From NCBI RefSeq assembly GCF_004364975.1, contig NZ_SOBW01000008.1:680610-744609 (forward strand): a DNA stretch of 64,000 nucleotides, given 5' to 3'. The position numbers and the translations under genes are program-made. The notes under the pieces are model-generated. The model had not been told where the DNA came from. It did no database searches and saw only the letters and a list, made by a program, of their open reading frames with translations. Shown in pieces: positions 34,129 through 42,436 of this stretch (positions are counted from its first letter, which is position 1; each line of letters opens with the position of its first letter). The DNA comes from Gelidibacter sediminis (lineage in GTDB: Bacteria; Bacteroidota; Bacteroidia; Flavobacteriales; Flavobacteriaceae).

Positions 34129-36381
34129 TTAAAGTGTGTAGGTCAGACCTAGATTAACATTCCGGCCCATATTAAATATGCCGTCAGATTTTAATCGCGA
34201 TAAATGGTTGACATATCTTTTGTTAGTAAGATTGCTTCCTGAAATTTTTATGCTCAAATCATTATTGAGTAATTTTATAATTCCTCCAAACCCGGCACTC
34301 AACAGATTATAGCCTTCCGATGGAGATTCAAAAATGCTAATTTTGTTCTGTTTAAAAGTTGATTTAAGCTTAACAAATCCATAGAACTTTTTAATTGCCT
34401 TGGTGTCAAATTCTATCCTTATTGTGTTAGTCAGACTATTGGCTGGTATCAGTGGTAAATAGTTGTCATTGTTTTGTTTTCCTGTTACCACCTCAAAGCT
34501 ACTTTCGTAATGTAGCCAATCTAGGGGGTGAGGGTGGAAGTGAAGGCCTACTTCGCCACCATATAATTTTGCGTCCGACTGTAAATAGTTGTAAACAGGT
34601 GTATTTTGAATCAACTCACCATTTGGTGAAAGGAAAATATAGTTATTTATTTTATTAAAAAAACTGTTTACAAATAGCTCAATATGCTGATTCTTATACT
34701 CCAATGCTAAATCTACTTGATAATTTTGTTCATTCTTTAGATTATCATCTCCAATTTCATATCTATTGGTGCCTTCGTGTGTGCCGTTAGAGGTGAGTTC
34801 CGCTAAATTGGGAGCTCTATAACCAGAAGCCAAATTTAATCTGGTCGTAATATTTTTTGCCAAATTGGTTTTTAAGCCAATAGCACCATTAAAGCTTGAA
34901 TAATTCTTATTGATTCCAGAGATGACATCGATATGACGACGGTCATAACGAGCCCCTAATTGAATATCAGACTTGTCAAAATGGATATGTGATGTTGCCA
35001 ACACACCAAAATCGTTGGTGATGGCATCAGGAATTAATTGTTCTTCACCGTAATTGGTATTACTTTGACTCATGCCTTGTATGCCTATGATGGTCTCAAA
35101 CTTACCAAGTGTTGGTAAATTATATTTCACATCATAATTGAGTGTTTTTAGCTTCATATAAAGTGCGGGCTCTACATGACTCTCCTCACTGTTTTCCTCT
35201 TCATGTTCATCTTCATGTTCATCGTGCCCTTCATGCGCTTCATCTTCTTCTTCATCATGATGATGTGACTCAAATTCTTTTCGGTCATTATATAGCAAAC
35301 CTATATTAATATCTAAACTTGAGCTATTAAAAAATATGGTCGATTTAGAACTTAAAATATGGTTGGTTACCTCTTGAAATGGAAGTAAAGGAGTTTTTGA
35401 TGTGGTTTGTTCTCCTATCGCTTCAGGAATTCCAAGTTTTGAATTATTAAGATTGTAACGTAGTTCTGATTTAAATTTACTTATTTGGTAGCCCAACCCG
35501 ACTTTTAGATCCTGTTCTCTAAACCGCGTATTGGTTGCCCTGTAATCTGCGGTGTTATAATCGGCATGTTCAGCAATGCTACCTCTAAAAAGAAATTTGA
35601 ATTGATCTCCTGAAGCTTTATAGCCTGCATTTGTATTGAAACCTTTGGTGTTACTAAAGTAATTATAGCTTGCATCGGCCTGATCAGAGTTGGCCTGTGC
35701 AAATCTTTCAGGATTTAAATACAATACACCACCTAATGCATCACTACCATAAAGTAATGAAGCGGGCCCCTTTATAACTTCAATGCTTTCTATTCCGGAG
35801 TCGCTTAAACCCAACCCGTGCTCATCTCCAAATTGTTGATTTTCCAATCGGACACCTTGGGCGTATACCAGTACTCGATTGGAGCTCAAACCTCTAATTA
35901 CGGGTTTTCCAATACTAAGTCCTGTAGTGACACTTTCAACACCTGCTATAGTTGTGATCCCATCGGAGAGTGTTATAGCACCTTTTGCTTTTAATGTGGC
36001 CATAGTTTCTCGTTCAACTTTCATGACATTTTCACTTTGTAATTTGTGAAATGGTGTGGAGATTATTATTTCTTCCATTTCTATTGCAGAAGGCATAAGT
36101 TGTATTATAAGACTTTCTGAATATGGAAAAGTTATACTCTGGGAGAACGTCTCATAACCTATTATGGACACAATAATTTTATAGGTTCCATTTGGAATGT
36201 TAGACAATAGGAAATGCCCTTTGTCATTAGTGGTGACTCCTTTTTCTAAAAGTGGCGCATAAATATTTGCAAAAATTAGCGGCTCATTTGTGTTTTTGTC
36301 AACAACACTACCTTGTAGTGTGTTTTGCGCATAAACGGATGGTATTGCTAGAAATAGCAACACATATAATATGTATTTCAT
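34129..36381 (-). CDS. TonB-dependent receptor with His/Asp/Glu-rich loop, likely metal uptake
   Basis: 750 residues. Signal peptide to VYAQN, a carboxypeptidase-regulatory-like domain (about 20-105), plug (TLSDGITTIAGVESV, IRGLSSNRVLVYAQG), then a 22-strand barrel ending in LTYTL. A loop at about residues 370-400 carries a His/Asp/Glu/Gly-rich run (HHHDEEEDEAHEGHDEH...), like the zinc-binding loop of ZnuD-type receptors. It is downstream of a small Cys/His protein on the same strand. Zinc or copper import is the best guess; no haem motif is obvious. Confidence 0.85.
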   Translation of the reverse strand: MKYILYVLLFLAIPSVYAQNTLQGSVVDKNTNEPLIFANIYAPLLEKGVTTNDKGHFLLSNIPNGTYKIIVSIIGYETFSQSITFPYSESLIIQLMPSAIEMEEIIISTPFHKLQSENVMKVERETMATLKAKGAITLSDGITTIAGVESVTTGLSIGKPVIRGLSSNRVLVYAQGVRLENQQFGDEHGLGLSDSGIESIEVIKGPASLLYGSDALGGVLYLNPERFAQANSDQADASYNYFSNTKGFNTNAGYKASGDQFKFLFRGSIAEHADYNTADYRATNTRFREQDLKVGLGYQISKFKSELRYNLNNSKLGIPEAIGEQTTSKTPLLPFQEVTNHILSSKSTIFFNSSSLDINIGLLYNDRKEFESHHHDEEEDEAHEGHDEHEDEHEEENSEESHVEPALYMKLKTLNYDVKYNLPTLGKFETIIGIQGMSQSNTNYGEEQLIPDAITNDFGVLATSHIHFDKSDIQLGARYDRRHIDVISGINKNYSSFNGAIGLKTNLAKNITTRLNLASGYRAPNLAELTSNGTHEGTNRYEIGDDNLKNEQNYQVDLALEYKNQHIELFVNSFFNKINNYIFLSPNGELIQNTPVYNYLQSDAKLYGGEVGLHFHPHPLDWLHYESSFEVVTGKQNNDNYLPLIPANSLTNTIRIEFDTKAIKKFYGFVKLKSTFKQNKISIFESPSEGYNLLSAGFGGIIKLLNNDLSIKISGSNLTNKRYVNHLSRLKSDGIFNMGRNVNLGLTYTL

Positions 36382-36437
36382 AGATGTATATTAATTAATT
36401 TAATGTGAGAGAAATTCTGAATTGATTTCAGAAAATT

Positions 36438-36776
36438 TTATATTAAACTAATTGCAGGTGGTCCTCGTAGTGAAAAATGGAGATATTGAAACTCACTTAA
36501 AAACGCATAATTGGTAGGGATTATGCCTTCTATTTGAGGGGAAACTAAGGTTGCAATATGATTCTCAGGAATAGTAAACGGTGTATTTAATTTAAATTTG
36601 TAAAACTCACATTCAACATCCTTTGTATGGATGTGAGTGTCAGCTTCACCTAAACACACTTCATGTTTGTGTTGTTCAAAAACATGTAAAATTTTAACAG
36701 CAGCAGGCAACAGGAACGTTAACATTAAAGTCAGCGTCAAAATTTTAAAAAATATATGTTGTCTGAATATATCCAT
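36438..36776 (-). CDS. Small periplasmic/membrane Cys-His protein before the metal receptor
   Basis: 112 residues with an N-terminal signal or anchor (IFFKILTLTLMLTFLLPAAV), then HVFEQHKHEVC, DTHIHTKDVEC, and C-terminal RGPPAISLI. The His and Cys pattern (HVFEQHKHE, THIHTKD and two Cys) suggests metal binding. It lies 56 bp upstream of the TonB receptor and its start touches the stop of the DUF6787-like gene (sharing base 36776), so it is in one operon with both. I recall similar small proteins beside such receptors in flavobacteria. No function is proven. Confidence 0.7.
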   Translation of the reverse strand: MDIFRQHIFFKILTLTLMLTFLLPAAVKILHVFEQHKHEVCLGEADTHIHTKDVECEFYKFKLNTPFTIPENHIATLVSPQIEGIIPTNYAFLSEFQYLHFSLRGPPAISLI

Positions 36777-37270
36777 TAATTTAAAAAGCGTTCTAATCCA
36801 AATCGGCGTAGCATTTTCTTTTCAAATTCCCAAAAGAATTTAAACTGTCCAAAGAGCCATCCAAAAGTAACCAATAATATTTGATAAAAAATGATGCCTA
36901 CAATAAAATATAGTATCCAATATAAGACATCGTTGAGATTTTCTTTTGTAATTCCAATTAATGCTATAATTGGCTTTCCTATTAACATTGATGAAGAGCC
37001 GGTAACTGCAAATACAATAAATACGCGAATCATCTCCCAGCGATGTTCAACAGGCCACTTATGTTCTAATTTTTTAAATAAAAATAAGGTCAATTTTAAT
37101 AGTGTAAAGAATAGTGCTATACTGAATATAACAACCAAAAACATGTTGGTGTTACCCACAAGGACATCAGCCAACCTGTATGAGGAATACCCTAGAATTA
37201 AAAGACCTAAAACTGGAAAAAGCAATTGCCAGTTATGTTGTATTTGCCAATTTTTTTTAAAATTCTCCAT
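36776..37270 (-). CDS. Membrane protein, DUF6787-like
   Basis: 164 residues with four hydrophobic segments (about 14-32, 42-64, 86-106, 118-140) and polar termini (MENFKKNWQIQHNW and LRRFGLERFLN). I recall homologues grouped as DUF6787, sometimes misnamed lipoprotein diacylglyceryl transferase, but none of the Lgt catalytic motifs is present. The stop overlaps the start of the next gene by one base, so it probably begins the metal-uptake operon. Confidence 0.6.
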   Translation of the reverse strand: MENFKKNWQIQHNWQLLFPVLGLLILGYSSYRLADVLVGNTNMFLVVIFSIALFFTLLKLTLFLFKKLEHKWPVEHRWEMIRVFIVFAVTGSSSMLIGKPIIALIGITKENLNDVLYWILYFIVGIIFYQILLVTFGWLFGQFKFFWEFEKKMLRRFGLERFLN

Positions 37271-37306
37271 TGCAACTTTTTGCGCTGCAAAGATACTGTA
37301 ATTCCA

Positions 37307-37735
37307 CTAAATTCGAGGCTCAAAAGGTCCTAATCTTTGTTTATATGTTAATTGAAAGTAAATAAAGTAATTGTATAATTTATAATTAACGTCGTATCCA
37401 TAATTGATAGTGGGTTGATAATCAATTTGAAGTTCATAAAGATTACTATTATAACGTTGAGGCTGCATTACACGATTGTTCCATTCGGAAACATATATTC
37501 TATTTCTACTTTCCAGATATTCCTGAGAGTAAAAGCCTTCTGGTTTTGCTCTTGAAGCAAGCCAAGTGTTAAATCCTGGTTCTATAATTAAGATTTCATA
37601 CTCTAACGAGTCATTTGCAATTCTAACGGTATCTTGTGCAATACCATTGCCAGACTTACTTTTTCTAACTGACTTTGTACTGTTGCAGGATACTGCAAAT
37701 AGGCTGAGAAGCGCTATGATGAGCAACGATTTCAT
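37307..37735 (-). CDS. Lipoprotein, DUF6146-like
   Basis: 142 residues from the ATG at 37735. The signal MKSLLIIALLSLFAVSC has a lipobox ending in C17; longer in-frame starts would hide it. The core FNTWLASRAKPEGFYSQEYLESRN and DYQPTINYGYDVNYKLYNYF matches, from memory, the DUF6146 family. It is likely anchored to the outer membrane. Function unknown. Confidence 0.65.
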   Translation of the reverse strand: MKSLLIIALLSLFAVSCNSTKSVRKSKSGNGIAQDTVRIANDSLEYEILIIEPGFNTWLASRAKPEGFYSQEYLESRNRIYVSEWNNRVMQPQRYNSNLYELQIDYQPTINYGYDVNYKLYNYFIYFQLTYKQRLGPFEPRI

Positions 37736-37802
37736 AACCATAAATTTATTATTTAATTTACGAAATTTAAATGCAACGGTTAGTCCGTTAGCCATTTTTA
37801 AC

Positions 37803-37833
37803 AAAAAAAAACCGCATTAGAACAATGCGGCTA
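37803..37833 (-). terminator. Terminator of the DUF937 gene
   Basis: On the minus strand CCGCATTGTTCTAATGCGG is followed by a run of nine T, right past the stop at 37856. Confidence 0.8.
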
Positions 37834-37855
37834 ATTAGTAATATTTATGGGCAGT

Positions 37856-38503
37856 TTAGCTTTTTCCTCCAAATAAACCGCCAAGCAATCCGCCTAGCCC
37901 ACCTTTCTTCTTATTTCCGCCCATGGCCATTCCTGCAATATCGTCCATAATACTACCATCACCGTCAGCATCTAGAATTGATTCTAAAAAACTCTGGTCG
38001 CCACGGCCTTGTTGGGAATTACTTTGTAATAAACCTCCTAACATTCCTTCTAACCCGCTTGGGCTGTTCACATTTTGTTGTTTAGCTTGATTGCCTAACA
38101 TGCCCATTAAAATAGGAGCAGCCAATTTTAAAATTTGCGCCACAGACCCTGCATCTACTCCAGATTTTGCACTGATTGCATGTTCTACATTGTGTTGTTT
38201 GTTGCCAAGTACATGCCCTAAAATTTTGCTTCCATCATTCATGACATTGTCATCAACACCCCCACCAAATAGGCTATCAAAATTATTCAAAATGCTACCA
38301 TCATGCTTATTGTTTAATGCACTTAGTAAACCTTGAGCTCCTTCAGGCGATGATGCGTTGCGTTTCATTGCAGCCATTAAAACTGGCATGGCCATCATTA
38401 GCACATCTTGAGTTTTATGCTGAGGTTGATGGGTTTGATTGGCTACTCCATTTACTATGGATTTGCCCATTTCACTATTTAAAAGATCTATAATTCCAGT
38501 CAT
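37856..38503 (-). CDS. DUF937 domain protein with glycine-rich C terminus
   Basis: 215 residues from the ATG at 38503 (MTGIIDLLNSEMG). The repeated helical units with LMMAMPVLMAAMKRN and LKLAAPILMGMLGNQ are typical of DUF937 proteins. The tail is Gly/Leu/Lys-rich (KKGGLGGLLGGLFGG). The first three quarters are soluble and alpha-helical. Function unknown. Its upstream in-frame start (38524) lies in a polar stretch with no family support. Confidence 0.75.
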   Translation of the reverse strand: MTGIIDLLNSEMGKSIVNGVANQTHQPQHKTQDVLMMAMPVLMAAMKRNASSPEGAQGLLSALNNKHDGSILNNFDSLFGGGVDDNVMNDGSKILGHVLGNKQHNVEHAISAKSGVDAGSVAQILKLAAPILMGMLGNQAKQQNVNSPSGLEGMLGGLLQSNSQQGRGDQSFLESILDADGDGSIMDDIAGMAMGGNKKKGGLGGLLGGLFGGKS

Positions 38504-38597
38504 ATTTTTTAATTTTTGATTCACACGATCTTAAAAATACAAAAAGTGCTCTCAACTAATTAGCTTAAAGCACTATTTTAATAATATATTTTTAACT

Positions 38598-39560
38598 TCA
38601 AACTTCTTCTGTATGCAGAAGACTGATGATTTGAGATGCGAGTTCAGTACCAATTCTGTCTTGTGCTTCATTGGTGGCAGCACCAATATGTGGTGTTAAT
38701 GATATGCTGCCATTCATTAAAACTTGAACAGCAGGTGTTGGTTCACTTTCAAATGTATCTAATCCTGCAAAAGCAACTTTCCCGCTTTCTATAGCCTTAA
38801 TCAGTGCTACCTCATCAATTACACCACCACGTGCAGCATTGACAATGCCTACGCCATCCTTCATTAAGTCAAATTGCTTCGCTCCAATAACATAACTGTC
38901 TTGTGCTGGAACATGAAGTGTGATGAAATCTGACTGTTTCAAAATTTCTTTCATAGGTTCTGTCTCAATCTCAACGTTGATGAATTGACCGTTATAAAAA
39001 TCAACTTTTATGGTTGCCTTCCCGACAAATTTATCACTGGCAATAACCTTCATACCCACACCAAGCGCAATTTTAGCTACTTCACGGCCAATACGTCCAA
39101 ATCCAATAATACCTAATGTTTTGCCTCTTAATTCTGAACCTTTGGCATAGTTCTTCTTGAGGTTGTTAAATCTTGAATCGCCATCTAAAGGCATGTTTCT
39201 ATTGGCATCATGTAAAAACCGAACACCTCCAAATAAATGCGCAAATACTAATTCAGCAACAGACTGTGATGATGCCGCTGGCGTGTTTATGACGTGCATG
39301 CCTTTACTACGGGCGTAATCAACATCAATATTGTCCATCCCGACGCCACCACGACCAATAATTTTAAGGTTAGGGCAACCATCTATGAGATCCTTTCTTA
39401 CCGTTGTTGAACTTCTTACCAATAATACATCAATAGCTTTCTCATTGATATAATTTATAAGTTGCTCCTGGGCTACCGTTGTTGTGAACACCTCAAAACC
39501 AGCATTTTGCAAGGCATAAATGCCGCTTTGGGATACTCCGTCGTTTGCTAATACTTTCAT
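38598..39560 (-). CDS. serA: D-3-phosphoglycerate dehydrogenase (short form)
   Basis: 320 residues. NAD-binding GIIGFGRIGREVA at about 145-158, catalytic Arg in NAARGG, Glu in FESEP and His in LTPHIG. Oxidises 3-phosphoglycerate to 3-phosphohydroxypyruvate, the first step of serine synthesis. It lacks the ACT/ASB regulatory domain of the long forms, so serine feedback through that domain is unlikely. It is the last of a serC-serA pair, 86 bp after serC. Confidence 0.88.
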   Translation of the reverse strand: MKVLANDGVSQSGIYALQNAGFEVFTTTVAQEQLINYINEKAIDVLLVRSSTTVRKDLIDGCPNLKIIGRGGVGMDNIDVDYARSKGMHVINTPAASSQSVAELVFAHLFGGVRFLHDANRNMPLDGDSRFNNLKKNYAKGSELRGKTLGIIGFGRIGREVAKIALGVGMKVIASDKFVGKATIKVDFYNGQFINVEIETEPMKEILKQSDFITLHVPAQDSYVIGAKQFDLMKDGVGIVNAARGGVIDEVALIKAIESGKVAFAGLDTFESEPTPAVQVLMNGSISLTPHIGAATNEAQDRIGTELASQIISLLHTEEV

Positions 39561-39646
39561 GACTATTTAGTTTTTATTCCCATGATTGATTATATCGAAT
39601 GGAAATCATAATTTATTTTTAACTTATTATATTGTAATATATTTGT

Positions 39647-40711
39647 TTATGCTTTTGTTTCCAGCTCGCTCATAACCTCTACAAGGGCTTTCACACTGTC
39701 TAACGATAGGGCATTATACATTGATGCTCTATAGCCGCCAACACTTCTATGACCATTTAAGCCACTTATACCGGCCTCTTTCAACATCGTCTCAAAAGTG
39801 TCTTTCAAATCGTCATTAATTAAATTAAATGTGGCGTTCATCATAGAGCGATCTTCCTTAACCGCATATCCTTTGAAGAGTGGATTGAGGTCAATTTCAG
39901 AATAAATAACACGTGCTTTCATTTCGTTTGCTTTTTCCAAAGCTTTAATGCCGCCTAAGTTTTTAATCCATTCTAAAGTTAACATTGAGGTATATACCGC
40001 AAAAACAGGGGGAGTGTTGAACATACTGCTTTTTGCAATGTGGACTTGATAATCTAAGATGGATGGGATTTTACGAGATACTTTCCCTAAAATATCTTCT
40101 TTAACCACAACAAGCGTGGTTCCTGCAGGGCCCATGTTCTTCTGAGCTCCAGCATATATGAGGTCAAACTTAGAATAATCAAGTTCGCGTGAAAATATGT
40201 CACTACTCATATCACAAACCATTGGGATAGGGGAGTTTGGAAATTGTTTAATCTGGGTGCCAAATATGGTATTGTTGGAAGTACAATGAAAATAATCATA
40301 GTCTTCCGGAATTGAATAGCCTTTAGGGATATAGTTGTAACCAGCATCTTTTGAAGAGGCTACTTCATAAATATCATCAAAAATTCGAGCCTCTTTAATA
40401 GCATTGTTACTCCATGTACCAGTATTTAGATATCCTGCGCGCTTTTCTAATAAATTTTGGGCAACCATGACAAACTGCATACTTGCACCTCCTTGTAAAA
40501 ACAATGCCTTGTAGCCTTTTCCTTCCAGACCCAAAAGCTCTAAAGCTAAAGCTCTGGCGTTTTCCATCACATCTACAAAATGTTTGCTTCTATGCGAAAT
40601 TTCTAATAAGGACAATCCTATATTATTGAAATCCATTACAGCTTCAGAAGCTTTTAATAGAACTTCTTGAGGTAAAATTGAAGGGCCTGCGCTAAAATTA
40701 TGTATTTTCAT
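39647..40711 (-). CDS. serC: Phosphoserine aminotransferase
   Basis: 354 residues. GAQKNMGPAGTTLVVV contains the PLP-binding lysine, and the N-terminal HNFSAGPSILPQEVL is the SerC start. It makes O-phosphoserine from 3-phosphohydroxypyruvate and glutamate and also serves pyridoxine synthesis. serA follows. No serB is visible; the phosphatase must be elsewhere. The acyl-CoA reductase gene is 76 bp upstream. Confidence 0.93.
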   Translation of the reverse strand: MKIHNFSAGPSILPQEVLLKASEAVMDFNNIGLSLLEISHRSKHFVDVMENARALALELLGLEGKGYKALFLQGGASMQFVMVAQNLLEKRAGYLNTGTWSNNAIKEARIFDDIYEVASSKDAGYNYIPKGYSIPEDYDYFHCTSNNTIFGTQIKQFPNSPIPMVCDMSSDIFSRELDYSKFDLIYAGAQKNMGPAGTTLVVVKEDILGKVSRKIPSILDYQVHIAKSSMFNTPPVFAVYTSMLTLEWIKNLGGIKALEKANEMKARVIYSEIDLNPLFKGYAVKEDRSMMNATFNLINDDLKDTFETMLKEAGISGLNGHRSVGGYRASMYNALSLDSVKALVEVMSELETKA

Positions 40712-40787
40712 TGGTTTTGGTTTTTGGAATGTTACAAAGGTGGTAAATTCGTGAAGAAAAGCGATTAATAATTTGATAATTTATCAA

Positions 40788-41846
40788 CTAGATTTTTGTC
40801 AAAAATGCAATAGTGTCCACATTGTCAGCGTAGTCAGATAACTGCGGACGTTGCGTTTGGCCAAAGGCAATTGAATCTGTGGTGACACCCTTAGATACTA
40901 CACATTGAATGTTTTCTTCATTCTCAGCTAACAGTGTTTTTAAAGTTTCTAAACTGTCATAGTATTCATAGAAAATGGTTGCAATGGGCGAACCGTAGCT
41001 TTTATCTTCCTTAATCATAAAAAAACCGTTTTCTAAAAGCTCATATTCACTCATCAGATAAACCGCCTTGTTATAATCATAGTTATTGGCGTATTTATGT
41101 TGATTTATTATTGGGTGCCATTCATAAAGCCCTTTAAAAAAGCCATCAAAGTTGTAATTTTTAGGGACAAAAAGTTTAGATACGCTTCTGCAGCCCAATC
41201 CATAATATCTAAAGATATCTTCTGAGAGTGCTTTTAAGTCGACTTCGCTTTCTTTGCCGGTTAAAATTGCCACGGAATTTCTATTCTTCCTGATGATTGA
41301 TGGTTTTCCTTTAAAATAGTGTTCAAAGTAACGGGCAGTGTTATTGCTTCCGGTAGCGATTACGGCATCAAATTGACTGAGTTTATCTTCAATAAAAATA
41401 ATTTTCCCTTTAAACTCAGGTTCAACATGTTCTAAATATTTAGCCAAATAGGGCAGTAGATGCTTGTCGTTAGAAGATTGCTTGACAATAACCTGATGAC
41501 CCGAGATAAGAACAGATAAAAAGTCGTGAAAACCTACTAGAGGAATGTTGCCAGCCATTATTATGGCGACGTTTTTTGGGGAAACATCTTTTAAATTATA
41601 AGTTTCTAACCATTTCTTAAGATTGGCGTTTGTCAGTGAGTTAGACCACCCTTCTAATGCAAATGCAATATTTTCTTTCGTGAACCACGCGTTATGCTCA
41701 TGGGCCAGTGAAATTTGATGTTTAAAGCCATCAAAAAACAATGCGTTGGTAGTAACGTTATCGTTTTTTCGAAAGCCTTCCCTTGAGAATTGTCCAATAA
41801 ATTCACCTAATTTTACAAAAGCATTAATTCTTTGTTGTAAATCCAT
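40788..41846 (-). CDS. LuxC-like acyl-CoA reductase
   Basis: 352 residues. Matches the acyl-CoA reductase (LuxC/DUF2149-like) family found in Bacteroidota next to serC: NVAIIMAGNIPLVGFHDFLSVL near residue 95, AIVATGSNNTARYF-type nucleotide region at about 165, and the catalytic Cys in YYGLGCRSVSKLFVP. Would reduce an acyl-CoA to an aldehyde. The physiological substrate is unknown. A ferredoxin gene starts 162 bp upstream on the other strand. Confidence 0.8.
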   Translation of the reverse strand: MDLQQRINAFVKLGEFIGQFSREGFRKNDNVTTNALFFDGFKHQISLAHEHNAWFTKENIAFALEGWSNSLTNANLKKWLETYNLKDVSPKNVAIIMAGNIPLVGFHDFLSVLISGHQVIVKQSSNDKHLLPYLAKYLEHVEPEFKGKIIFIEDKLSQFDAVIATGSNNTARYFEHYFKGKPSIIRKNRNSVAILTGKESEVDLKALSEDIFRYYGLGCRSVSKLFVPKNYNFDGFFKGLYEWHPIINQHKYANNYDYNKAVYLMSEYELLENGFFMIKEDKSYGSPIATIFYEYYDSLETLKTLLAENEENIQCVVSKGVTTDSIAFGQTQRPQLSDYADNVDTIAFLTKI

Positions 41847-41889
41847 TCTGTATTTGGTTATGAAGAGTTTTGGCGTTATTTTTGCTCCG

Positions 41890-41897
41890 CAAAGTTA
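41890..41897 (-). promoter_or_regulatory. -7-like box TAACTTTG for acyl-CoA reductase
   Basis: TAACTTTG on the minus strand (41897-41890) fits TAnnTTTG and lies 44 bp before the acyl-CoA reductase start. No clear TTG at the correct spacing. Confidence 0.35.
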
Positions 41898-42008
41898 GAA
41901 AAATGAAATGAACGAGTTTTGTTTTAAGCCTTACTTTTTCTTAAAGGATCTAAAAACCTACTGCATTTCACAAATTTCTATTGTTAAACTTTTAATGTAA
42001 GAGATGCT

Positions 42009-42362
42009 ATGGCAATTATAATAACAGATGAATGTATTAACTGCGGGGCTTGTGAACCAGAATGCCCAAACACCGCTATATATGAAGGTGCTGACGATTG
42101 GAGATATAAAGATGGAACTAGTTTAACTGGAACTGTGGTGCTACCTGATGGAAAAGAGGTGGATGCAGAAGAATCTCAAGAACCTATCAGTGATGAAATT
42201 TATTACATAGTACCAGATAAATGCACAGAATGTAAAGGGTTTCACGAAGAACCACAATGTGCGGCAGTGTGCCCTGTAGATTGTTGTGTTCCTGATGATG
42301 ACCATATGGAAACTGAAGAGCAGTTGCTGGCTAAGCAGCGCTTTATGCATCCTGAAGGATAA
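42009..42362 (+). CDS. 4Fe-4S dicluster ferredoxin
   Basis: 117 residues. [12 protein letters not shown] is a classic 4Fe-4S motif, and [22 protein letters not shown] supplies the second cluster. The central acidic segment is typical of the Bacteroidota form. Divergent from the acyl-CoA reductase gene, with which it is regularly found, so it could be its electron partner, although a NAD(P)H-dependent enzyme would not require it. A shared terminator follows. Confidence 0.9.
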   Translation: MAIIITDECINCGACEPECPNTAIYEGADDWRYKDGTSLTGTVVLPDGKEVDAEESQEPISDEIYYIVPDKCTECKGFHEEPQCAAVCPVDCCVPDDDHMETEEQLLAKQRFMHPEG

Positions 42363-42383
42363 CAAATACAAAATACATCAGTA

Positions 42384-42417
42384 CAAAAAAAACCGAGCAA
42401 TTTGCTCGGTTTTTTTG
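42384..42417. terminator. Bidirectional terminator after the ferredoxin gene and TonB receptor
   Basis: AACCGAGCAA / TTGCTCGGTT stem with A run before and T run after. Confidence 0.9.
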
Positions 42418-42436
42418 TATTGGAACTATCGTATTC

